A DNA stretch of 17,984 nt, from the NCBI GenBank assembly GCA_044433415.1, contig JAWXTP010000054.1:1-17984 (forward strand), read 5' to 3'. Origin of the DNA: JAWXTP01 sp044433415 (GTDB taxonomy: Bacteria; Bacteroidota; Bacteroidia; Bacteroidales; Rikenellaceae). Both the position numbers and the translations under genes were made by a program. Positions 1-7,900 of this stretch are shown here, one piece after another; the first letter of the stretch is position 1, and the number at the start of each line of letters is the position of its first letter. The notes below the pieces were generated by a model that was not told the origin of the DNA, searched no databases, and saw nothing but the letters and a program-made list of their open reading frames with translations.

Positions 1-1
1 T

Positions 2-292
2 GATTACATCTTCTTTGACTGTCCTCCAATTGATATTTTACCTGATTCAGCAATTATTGCTCCTTACTGTAATAGTGCTATCTTTGTTATTCGTGCTCGT
101 CTACTTGACAAACGCTTATTGCCTGAGATTCAAAATGCGTATAACAGCGGTAAATACAATAATATGTGTATCCTGTTAAATGATGTTAAGTATGAAGGTA
201 AAGGCTATTATGGCTACCATAAATACGGTTATTACGGATATGGTTATGGTTACGGTTATGGTAATGAAGCTAAAAAGAAACATAAAAAATAG
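2..292 (+). CDS. Wzc-like tyrosine autokinase, C-terminal fragment
   Basis: This is the last 96 codons of a bacterial tyrosine (BY) kinase of the Wzc/exopolysaccharide type; the start lies left of the window. BY-kinases sit in the inner membrane and control chain length and export of capsular or exopolysaccharide through autophosphorylation of a C-terminal tyrosine cluster. Seen here: the Walker B-like run DYIFFDCPPIDILPDS at the left edge, then an alpha/beta stretch (FVIRARLLDKR, CILLNDV), then a tail with eleven tyrosines encoded at 191-259, including a GY dipeptide repeat, ending in a lysine-rich KKKHKK. The frame runs from base 2 without a stop to TAG at 290-292. It is the only real plus-strand gene in the window and converges on the minus-strand block. 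The kinase assignment is firm; the exact polysaccharide system is unknown because its neighbours are outside. Confidence 0.85.
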   Translation, partial: DYIFFDCPPIDILPDSAIIAPYCNSAIFVIRARLLDKRLLPEIQNAYNSGKYNNMCILLNDVKYEGKGYYGYHKYGYYGYGYGYGYGNEAKKKHKK

Positions 293-312
293 TAATTCAG
301 TTTTATAATGGT

Positions 313-423
313 GAAAAAGAGGGTGACCCATAAGTACCCACAACAAACAATCAACCCCTGCTACACGCTATGTAACAGGGGTTGATTGTTTTGTTTCTAG
401 CCTTTTGAGTCACCCTCTTTTTC
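313..423. terminator. Nested inverted repeat, probable bidirectional terminator
   Basis: The outer arms are perfect 15-mers, gaaaaagagggtgac (313-327) and its complement (409-423). Inside them is a second perfect 15-bp stem, aacaatcaacccctg (346-360) with its complement at 376-390, plus a small taca/tgta stem near the apex. The GC-rich part of the outer stem is followed by a T5 run on either strand, as expected of an intrinsic terminator that works both ways. Its place between the convergent kinase (stop at 290-292) and the minus-strand EEP gene (stop at 455-457) fits this. At 111 bp with two stems it is larger than a usual terminator, so a MITE-like or REP-like repeat is an alternative. Confidence 0.65.
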
Positions 424-454
424 GTTAGTTTGTGCCGTACCTAGCGCCTAATCT

Positions 455-1192
455 CTAAAACCTAATAAGAATAGGAAGATGGTCAGAAACACCTTTTTCT
501 TGTAACACTTCACAGCTTTTAACATCAAATTTGTGACCATTATTATATCCAAAAATATAGTCTATTGTAACACTTGGCTCAGTAGATGAGAATGTAAACT
601 CTTTGTCGCTACTAAGAAGCGTAAAATCTTCAAGCATCTGCTTTACAGGCTCACTTGTTGGCTCAGCATTAAAGTCGCCACTTAACACTAACGGTTTATC
701 ATCAAGCCCCTTGACTTGAGCCTTTATTAACTTTACAGCTTCAATTCTCTCTTGTTCTGTGAGAGGAAGATGCGTTACCCCAATATAAATATCCTGAAAT
801 TCAGCAATAAGAAGAGCTCGTCGCTCACTATGACTAGGAAGATAAATTTTGGATGTAGATATTGGTTTGTCGCGCGACAATAAACCAATACCATATTTGC
901 CGCCATCAAAATCAATAGCTGAAGCAAATGTAAACTCCATACCTAACCTTGAAGCTAATTCGTCACCAGTAGACGTTTTTGCACTACGCATAGTAACGCT
1001 ATCTAACTCCTGAAGAGATACAAAGTCAACATTATGCTCTCTTATAATTTCAGCAAATTTATCGTAATCAATACCACTACCATCATAAATGTTACAACAT
1101 CTAACATTGTAACACATCAGGGTTGTCTGCTTCTCCACACATGATTGAAATAGAAAGAGAGAGGCTATAGCAAAAGTAAGAAATTTTTTCAT
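455..1192 (-). CDS. Endonuclease/exonuclease/phosphatase-family lipoprotein
   Basis: This 245-residue protein has the EEP (DNase I-like) fold, a metal-dependent phosphodiesterase/phosphatase family. Residues 1-18 form a lipoprotein signal with lipobox FQSC (Cys18), so the protein is exported and lipid-anchored. The family's active-site motifs are in order: N29 (YNVR), E62 (LQELD), H141 (THLP), D173 and N175 (SGDFNAE), D211 (TIDYIFG) and the terminal D237-H238 (SDHLP). All catalytic positions look intact and the length is normal for a one-domain EEP protein. The substrate cannot be read from sequence; exported Bacteroidota EEP proteins could act on extracellular DNA, phosphoinositides or other phosphodiesters. 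It is the last gene of the minus-strand block, 145 bp after the sulfatase, with a repeat-rich leader and no promoter I could recognise. Confidence 0.85.
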   Translation of the reverse strand: MKKFLTFAIASLFLFQSCVEKQTTLMCYNVRCCNIYDGSGIDYDKFAEIIREHNVDFVSLQELDSVTMRSAKTSTGDELASRLGMEFTFASAIDFDGGKYGIGLLSRDKPISTSKIYLPSHSERRALLIAEFQDIYIGVTHLPLTEQERIEAVKLIKAQVKGLDDKPLVLSGDFNAEPTSEPVKQMLEDFTLLSSDKEFTFSSTEPSVTIDYIFGYNNGHKFDVKSCEVLQEKGVSDHLPILIRF

Positions 1193-1232
1193 AGATTATG
1201 TTTTATTATGTTTTATTTTATTGTCTGATTTT

Positions 1233-1259
1233 GGGACAGATGGGACAGATGGGACAGAT
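1233..1259. repeat. 9-bp tandem repeat, three copies
   Basis: The unit gggacagat occurs three times head to tail (1233-1241, 1242-1250, 1251-1259) and continues for three more bases as ggg. It lies 41 bp upstream of the EEP start codon, in that gene's leader or promoter region, and directly abuts the heptad array at 1266-1344. Copy-number change here would alter spacing but not a reading frame. Confidence 0.9.
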
Positions 1260-1265
1260 GGGGAA

Positions 1266-1344
1266 TAGGTATTAGGTGATAGGTGATAGGGGCGACAAGC
1301 TACAAGCTAAAAGCTATCACCTACAACCTATCACCTATCACCTA
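1266..1344. repeat. Heptanucleotide array with orientation switch at sulfatase stop
   Basis: From 1266 four heptads of the taggtga type follow one another (taggtat, taggtga, taggtga, taggggc). Two bases later, seven heptads run in the opposite orientation from 1296 (caagcta twice, aaagcta, tcaccta, caaccta, tcaccta twice). The outer parts form a perfect 19-bp inverted repeat, ttaggtgataggtgatagg at 1272-1290 with its complement at 1327-1345. The last heptad (1338-1344) contains the sulfatase stop codon (1338-1340) and part of its final Arg codon. The mRNA could fold a 19-bp stem starting at the stop codon, possibly protecting the 3' end; there is no U-tract directly after it. Confidence 0.85.
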
Positions 1345-2765
1345 ACACTAGGAAACTTAGCGTCTACCTCCGTCAAGTATTTGTCTAACAGTTTTTTAAG
1401 GCGTTTAGCTTCTTTAGTGTGACTGTTGATAAGATTATTTTGTTCGGAAAGATCTTCTTTTATATTAAATAAAAACGCTTTCTCTAGGTCGTAACAATAG
1501 GTGTACTTCCAGTCGCCGTCAAGTACAGCGCTAAATGGGTAACCTCCCTGGTTGAAATAGTGAGGTGAGTGCCAAAAGATAGGTGACCTTTTAATACTCT
1601 TACCATCAAGTGCGGCTTTAAAACTCTCTCCGTCAACGTGCTGTTTCTTTTCTAGTGGAAGCTCGGCAATCTCTAGTAAGGTAGGGTAGAGGTCTGTACC
1701 TACTATAGGTGCATCACATACTGTTCCCTTTATTTGTGACTTTGGTGAAGATACGATAAGAGGTACTCTTATACCTCCTTCGAAAGCCCAACCTTTCCCC
1801 TCATTTAATGGAGCGTTGCATGTAGGTGTGCCTTCACCTGCTGAGACCGATAAACCTCCATTGTCAGAATAAAACACAAAAGTTGTCTTGTCAGTAAGGT
1901 TTAATTCCTCTATAAGGTCCATAACTCTACCTATGTTTTGGTCAAGGCAGTATAGGAATGCGGCATACGTAGGGTCTGATTGAATAACGCGACGGGCAAC
2001 ATTTCCTTTTACTCCCTTTTCTTGCTTAAACCATGGAAGTGCAGGCTGTAGCTCTCCAGTTATTATCGCTTCTTTAGAGTCTAACCCCATCTTTACGGCT
2101 TTCTCCTTGAAGTAGGCTATGTCGTTAGGCTTTGCTACTATTGGCGTGTGTACCGCGTAGTAACATAGGTTTAAGAAGAAAGGTTCATCTTTGTTTTCTT
2201 TTATGGATTCTAAAGCCTTGTCAGTAAGTAGGTCGGTTATAAATTCGCCCTTCTCGTTAAAACGTTGTTGCTTCCATTTCCCCTCTTCATAACCTGTTAT
2301 AGAAGTATCAAAACCTTGTGCTAGAGGCATGGTAGGTTCAGTTTCTCCTAGGTGCCATTTGCCAAAGTGCATAGTTTTGTAGCCGTGAGACTTAAAGGCT
2401 TCGGCTAAGGTGAACTCCTCAGTAGCAATGTTAGGAGCAAAATCTGCATCTATGAGATTGCCTTTTGCAGGTTTTCCCCACTGTCCAATAAGACCTGTGT
2501 AGCCTGTGCGTGCAGGAGTGCGACCTGTCATAATAGCTCCTCGAGCAGGGGAGCTGACAGGGGATGCAGAGTGAGCATTAGAGAAGAATATCCCTTGCGC
2601 GGCTAGTCTGTCAATGTTGGGTGTTTCGTAGTAATCACTACCGTTAACGCCTAAGTCAGCCCAACCTAAGTCATCAACAAGGATAAATACTATGTTTTGT
2701 TTGTCTTGTGCATTGGCGCTAATTGCTAATGCACAAGAACTTAAGAATAATATGCTTTTTTTCAT
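1338..2765 (-). CDS. Exported arylsulfatase (Ser-type formylglycine)
   Basis: This 475-residue protein belongs to the alkaline phosphatase-like sulfatase family (S1 type), which hydrolyses sulfate esters, here probably on a glycan. Residues 1-20 are a signal peptide (cut near ANAQ). The sulfatase signature S71-S-P-A-R75 followed by GAIMTG is complete, and Ser71 would be converted to formylglycine, so a radical SAM anSME maturase must be encoded elsewhere. Other family sites visible: D31-D32 (LVDDLG, metal), K136 and H138 (GKWHLG), H206 (HTP), D301-N302 (SDNGG) and K324. Length is usual for the family. The gene starts 9 bp after the GH97 stop codon, so the two are almost certainly cotranscribed. 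The desulfated substrate is not predictable from this sequence. The 3' end runs into a heptad repeat array. Confidence 0.92.
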   Translation of the reverse strand: MKKSILFLSSCALAISANAQDKQNIVFILVDDLGWADLGVNGSDYYETPNIDRLAAQGIFFSNAHSASPVSSPARGAIMTGRTPARTGYTGLIGQWGKPAKGNLIDADFAPNIATEEFTLAEAFKSHGYKTMHFGKWHLGETEPTMPLAQGFDTSITGYEEGKWKQQRFNEKGEFITDLLTDKALESIKENKDEPFFLNLCYYAVHTPIVAKPNDIAYFKEKAVKMGLDSKEAIITGELQPALPWFKQEKGVKGNVARRVIQSDPTYAAFLYCLDQNIGRVMDLIEELNLTDKTTFVFYSDNGGLSVSAGEGTPTCNAPLNEGKGWAFEGGIRVPLIVSSPKSQIKGTVCDAPIVGTDLYPTLLEIAELPLEKKQHVDGESFKAALDGKSIKRSPIFWHSPHYFNQGGYPFSAVLDGDWKYTYCYDLEKAFLFNIKEDLSEQNNLINSHTKEAKRLKKLLDKYLTEVDAKFPSVR

Positions 2766-2774
2766 TTGTAGGTC

Positions 2775-4688
2775 TTATTTTACTGGGGTGAAAGTTATAG
2801 TATAACCTCCTCCAGGTGCAACAAATACTTCTAAAGAAACCTCGTTAGTTGGTATTTCTTTAGTTTCTATGAAGTATGCTTCTTTGTTTGTTTTACAATG
2901 ACTGTCGTTAGCATCTCTATAGATAGTTGCTAGGTATTTAGTGTCTTTATTTAAGAAACTTAATGGTAGAGAGTGACTTCCCCCCTTTTCATTAAATACA
3001 GTACCTGCAAACCAAACGTCACCTTTACGCTTAGCAACAGAAATATTAGAGTCGAATTCCTGCTCTAGATATATAGTTTCATCCCAGGTTTTAGGTAGGT
3101 TTTTAATAAAGGCAAAAAAGTCAGATTTGCTCTCATAAGCCTCAGGAGCATCTATAAGTACGGATAATGCGCCTGTATGTGTGATGAAGAAACGAGCCAT
3201 TTCCGAAGAGACAGTAGATAGATATTCGTTTCTAGGACCTTTGCTACGCGTTTGCATTTCGTTAAGGGCAAAAGTTCCGTTTGTTTGGTCTATGTGACCT
3301 GCAAGGAGATTAATACATGCTATTTTTACAAAACCACTAGGAGAAAATGCTCGTCGTGCATCTAGCTGTGCATGACAGTACTCACGGGAAATGTAATTTG
3401 GATATTTCCTTTCTAAACCACTGAAAGGAACAGGGCCATCATGGAAATCTATAATCAACTTATTTTTAGCAGCGATTTTTATAAGGTCTTCAGTGCGGTT
3501 AGTTTTTTCCTGCATAGTTTTTGCTTTAAGGAAGCCAAACTTAACACCTACAGCGCCAAGGTCTGAGAAGTAAGCAGCTATAGTTTTGAAATCAATAACA
3601 GGGTGCTCACTATTGACATAGTTTTCATCATAGTAAAGTATTACACCAACGTTCTTGCTTTTACCATAGTTTATTACATCCTTGATATTTAGACCTTCTA
3701 CTGGTTTAAGAGGGTCGTGTTTCTCATACCACTCGGCATCAAGTAGGAAGTAGTCTATATTTGAGCGTGAACAGAAGTCTATGAATCTCTTAAGACTAGC
3801 GTCGTTCATCTCGTAAGTGAAACCATCAAATGTAGTGCCCTTAACACGCCAGTCCCAAGTTGACAGACCTGGTTTCACCCAGCTATAGTCTCCTTCACTT
3901 TTGTCATTCATACTTTGATATACATATTTGCTGTTATGTAAGTCAGCGATATCTTTCCCTGTGAAAACTATACGCCAGGGCATCTCAAAATCACCTTTTA
4001 CTATTCCCTCTTGTGGGTTTAGTAAAAAAGCATCTCCTTCCGAAGAACCTGCAATCATAAGCTGAGCGTAATTTTCTAGTCCTGCCTCATGGAAAGCTAG
4101 GGTGTGGGTTTCGGTTTGGTAGATTACTGGGGTTGTGTAGTTTATATCAAGCTCTGCGATTGCCACACCACCTACAGGGTCTTTTTCACCATTTGGGGCG
4201 AAGCAAACACCTTGAATATCTGAGATAACCCATTTGCTAAACTCCTGGATTTTAGTGTTTTTTGGTAAATCGTCAAACTCTATTTTATAAGCCATAACAT
4301 TAGGGTAAAGGCGTAACGCTAGTTCCGCTTTATAGGTTTTGCCGTCTCCGTTTGTGGCTTCTAGGTCTAGATCAAGCTCTCTATAATCAGTTTTAGCTTC
4401 CTTGAATTCACCGTAATTAACTTTTAGGACTTTGTTTTTGGTGCTCACTTCTGAGTCTACTATCTTCCAAGAAAGGTTCTGGTCGTTTAGAGACACCAAG
4501 ATTGGAGAGTTTGTTAAAACAGGTTGGTCATTAACACTAAGGCTTAAATATAAAGAGTAATCTTGCTGTACTAAAGTAGCTTCAAGATTGTTGTCTAGTG
4601 ACTTTACAGTCTGATTGTTAAGGTTGCTGCAAGAGCTTACTAGTAACACTAATATCAGAAATAAAGGGAATTTCTTTAATAGATTCAT
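2775..4688 (-). CDS. Glycoside hydrolase family 97 lipoprotein
   Basis: This 637-residue exported glycosidase has a lipoprotein signal, residues 1-20 (lipobox VSSC, Cys20). The layout matches GH97: an N-terminal beta-sandwich (about 25-270), a TIM barrel (about 275-530) and a C-terminal beta domain (about 540-637). Family landmarks are E179 in IAELDINY (calcium-ligand position), the barrel strand FLLDAEWYE, LYYDENY, and HDGPVPFSGLERKYPN (416-431). Retaining GH97 enzymes such as BtGH97b carry Asp in a VKVDF-like strand; here the strand reads VKFGF, with Gly385 at that position, which is more like the inverting SusB branch. The usual HE of SusB-like enzymes is H416-D417. Substrate could be an alpha-glucoside or alpha-galactoside. 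A Bacteroides-type promoter precedes it, and the sulfatase follows at 9 bp. Confidence 0.88.
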   Translation of the reverse strand: MNLLKKFPLFLILVLLVSSCSNLNNQTVKSLDNNLEATLVQQDYSLYLSLSVNDQPVLTNSPILVSLNDQNLSWKIVDSEVSTKNKVLKVNYGEFKEAKTDYRELDLDLEATNGDGKTYKAELALRLYPNVMAYKIEFDDLPKNTKIQEFSKWVISDIQGVCFAPNGEKDPVGGVAIAELDINYTTPVIYQTETHTLAFHEAGLENYAQLMIAGSSEGDAFLLNPQEGIVKGDFEMPWRIVFTGKDIADLHNSKYVYQSMNDKSEGDYSWVKPGLSTWDWRVKGTTFDGFTYEMNDASLKRFIDFCSRSNIDYFLLDAEWYEKHDPLKPVEGLNIKDVINYGKSKNVGVILYYDENYVNSEHPVIDFKTIAAYFSDLGAVGVKFGFLKAKTMQEKTNRTEDLIKIAAKNKLIIDFHDGPVPFSGLERKYPNYISREYCHAQLDARRAFSPSGFVKIACINLLAGHIDQTNGTFALNEMQTRSKGPRNEYLSTVSSEMARFFITHTGALSVLIDAPEAYESKSDFFAFIKNLPKTWDETIYLEQEFDSNISVAKRKGDVWFAGTVFNEKGGSHSLPLSFLNKDTKYLATIYRDANDSHCKTNKEAYFIETKEIPTNEVSLEVFVAPGGGYTITFTPVK

Positions 4689-4727
4689 AAAATTAAGTTT
4701 TTAGATTTTAATTGTTACAATATCCTA

Positions 4728-4759
4728 CAAAGGTATGGTTTTTTGCACGATAATGCAAC
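4728..4759 (-). promoter_or_regulatory. Bacteroides-type promoter for the GH97-sulfatase pair
   Basis: On the minus strand TACCTTTG (4728-4735) matches the TAnnTTTG -7 element of the Bacteroidota primary sigma factor. GTTG (4756-4759), close to the TTTG -33 element, lies 20 bp upstream. Transcription would begin about 35-40 bp before the GH97 start codon. This is the best promoter match in the window and separates the GH97 pair from the asmA transcript. Confidence 0.65.
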
Positions 4760-4768
4760 CTTAAATAT

Positions 4769-4829
4769 CCTTTTAATATAAAAAAGCTGTCAAGAACCGA
4801 AATTTATGACAGCCTTTATATATAAAAGG
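4769..4829 (-). terminator. Intrinsic terminator after asmA
   Basis: A perfect 7-bp stem, gctgtca (4786-4792) with tgacagc (4807-4813), has a 14-nt loop. On the minus strand it is followed at once by a run of six T. The arms continue as an AT-rich extension (atataaa with tttatat, cctttta with taaaagg), giving about 23 bp per arm with small bulges. It lies 104 bp after the asmA stop codon and just upstream of the GH97 promoter, so it probably ends the long upstream operon. The rest of 4689-4932 holds only this and the promoter; I see no gene there. Confidence 0.75.
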
Positions 4830-4932
4830 ATAAGGTTATATTTATTTAAAGTTCATTTATTTTTTAAAGCCGAGTGGAGTTTCCCTATTAAAAGAATGTT
4901 TTTAGAACATGGTTTTTAGTAATATCTATATG

Positions 4933-7900
4933 TTATTCATATTTTATTGTTGATCTAAACTCTTCAAAATCTGTGTTTACAAGTTCAAAGTCGGTTTTCT
5001 TTAGCTTGGCCTTTGTGATTTTGTAATCATAGTCTTCAAGGTTACCAAAAATATCAACACCTGCCTTGAAAGGTAGAGGTGATTTCATTATGGAAACATT
5101 ATAGTTGAAATCAATATCAAAATCATAATCATCTTTCATAGTTACTGTTTGTGAGCCTCCTATGATTGCTCTGTAGCGGTCGATAACTATCTCAAAAGGA
5201 AGAACTTCAACGTTGGAATCTTTAATAACTATATTAACATTCAAGGAATCTATGATATTTCGATTGTCATTTTTGAATTTTAACATGCTAGCCACCTCCT
5301 CAAAAGTTTCACTATCCATCAATACAAGCTGTTGCCCGTCTAGTGAAATTGCACTCTTGACAGTTTCAAAGTCTAGCATCATATCTTGATTTACGTCAGA
5401 TGTAGTTTTTAAATCAAAGTTTACCAAGCCCTCAAAAGATTTTAGCATAGGCATCATAGAATCTATAGTAGGAACGAGTCCCCCGATGCGGTCGATGTCT
5501 ACCTCTTTTATATTTAGCTCCATAAATAGATTAGACTTGTAGTTGTTAATGTTTTTGTACATCATAGAACTTGTAGCTTTAGCACCTATCGCCTCTAGTT
5601 CCACATTGTTAAATACGGCTTTCCCTTTAGAAACAACGGCTACACCTTTAAAACTGTCAATTAATACTGAGTCGTATCGAACGTCATGTAAATCAAGGTT
5701 TAGTGTAAAATTTATCCCTTTAGGAACTAATATCATATTAGTCTCTGGAACCACTTCTCTAGCAATACGATTATTACGTAGTGAATCTATAGAGTTAGAA
5801 TATCTACCTTGCATAGGAGTACCTTTTGAAGAATCTGCTTGCACCATTCTTCTAGCCCCTGGGTTATTTCCTTGGGTTCTAGACACTCTTACTGTAGAGT
5901 CTTTTGTATGTTGAGGTTGTTTAGGTTTTGTTTCTGTGCTATCAGTTGTTACTTGAGTACTACTTTCATCTGCATTTGAACTTTCGTAAAACAGTACACT
6001 TTTATTTGTAACTTCTATTAACTCAGCTACATTTACCTGTTTTGATTTTAGTGTTAAATCGCCTTTAACAAGTACTCTTTCATCCGAGAATAAGGATTTA
6101 AGAAGGTTGTGTACTGTACCTGTAGTTGCGAAAAGACTATTACCTATCCTTACTCTAGTATTGTCTAGAGTAATTACCTCACTGTCAGTAATAGTGACTT
6201 TACTTTCAGGTATCACAACATCTATAGGGAACATATCGCTATACATCTTAAAATTAGAAAAGCCTACAGTGCCATCAATATCCCATACTCTTGGTTCTAG
6301 TCTAGTCATCTCTAAGTTAAATCCTGCCTGTGAAAGAGCTAGGTCAGAGTTGTTCATAGTTTCGTATACGTTTAGAGAGTCGGTGTTTAGAGCGGCTTTA
6401 ATCCTTGCTTCACGTTCCTCATTTTTAGGGAATACAAGAACCTTAGCGGATGAGGTTTTCATATTGACGTAAATATTGTCTTCAATACCTGTATTAAGGT
6501 TTTGAACATCAAATTTAACATCTATACCAGTAACTTCATTTGTTTTAGTATTGAAACTTGTTGCTGCTAGTAGGTTAAGGTTTTCTACCTCTATAAAGTT
6601 GCCCTCTCGATCTTGAAGTCCTAGACCTGAGAAGTTCACGGTAGATAACAAAGAGGCATTTTTTATTATTCGTATGTTTTCTGTTTTCACGTTATCCCCA
6701 AAAAGTAGCAAGCCCTTACTCATCTCAACATGTATGTAAGCTCCTGTAGTGTCCTGAGCAATGCTGTCAGCCATAGATATTATGATGTTGTCAAAACTTG
6801 ACTCTCCACCTATGTACATCTTTCCATAGTTGCTAGATGTTATATCATCAAGAGTAAATTTTGCAATAAGGTTACTCGTATTTGTGCCATCAAGTGTGAT
6901 ATTGTTTTCTAAAGGGAAAACCTCTGTTAAACGCTTAAAATCTATATCAGATTTTAGATTTATATTAAAATTAGGATTGCTAAAAAGATCAGTGATTTTG
7001 CCGTTAGTTGCTAAATCGACGATATCTGTGCTACTTAGTGTGAAGTTATTAATATCAACATAAGACTTTGTAGGTTCATTGAAATTGATATAAGCTAAAG
7101 CATCACAGTTGACTCCTTCAAGCCATACCTTACGCGTGTTATATTTAGCTGCTGCATCCTCTATTAATAACTTAGCTGTCACATTAGGTGTTGACTCACT
7201 GCTATACTCCCCATTAACATTAACATTAAGGTTAACTATACCTTTTGTTGTAAGGTCTCTTCTTCCTTTTATTATTTTTGGAGGTATAAGTTGAAGGAAC
7301 TCAGAAAGTGAAGGAGTTGATAAATCACTGTTCAGATTGATGAATAGTTTAGTTTTAGAGCTGTCAACTTGTACATTTCCAGATGTTGTTAGGGCAATTT
7401 CATTGATATTTACGTTTGCCTTATCAACAGTTAGAAGTAGGGAATCTCTATTAAAATCTAGTTTTGAATTTATGCTGAAAGCTATACCTGTTAGTCCTCG
7501 TCGTTTACCATCTCTTTTCATGGTGATATTACTCCAACTAAGAAGCACATCAAGATCGGCTATTTTTTCGTTAAGGTTACCATCAAGTCTAAGGTTTATA
7601 TTATCTAGGCTCAAAGTATTTTGTTCAATTCTATTACTAACAAATACATTTGATGAATCTATCTGAACGCCACTAATTTCAAAACTATAACCTTCTAGAG
7701 GGTTTGTAGCTAATGAGTCAACAGCTGTAGTGTCGCTTTCAAAGGCAAAAACATCTAGAGAAGTATAGGTGGAGTCGATAATCATATTTATCTCGGCTTC
7801 TTCGAGGTGAAGACGGTTAATCTTTATTTTCTTATTCAGAAAAGCCATAGGGTCAAGTGCCACAACACATCGTTTGGCAGTAATGAAGTTAGGTATAGAA

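Noticed and set aside
1266..1344. The repeats as a CRISPR array
   Set aside because: The units are 7 bp and contiguous, without spacers, and there are no cas genes.
1338..4688. A full polysaccharide utilisation locus
   Set aside because: No SusC/SusD pair, regulator or further glycosidase is in the window; only the GH97-sulfatase pair can be supported.
5543..7666. Several plus-strand open frames of 60-123 codons opposite asmA
   Set aside because: They are antisense to a long, well-supported coding frame, share no recognisable motif, and reflect its codon bias.
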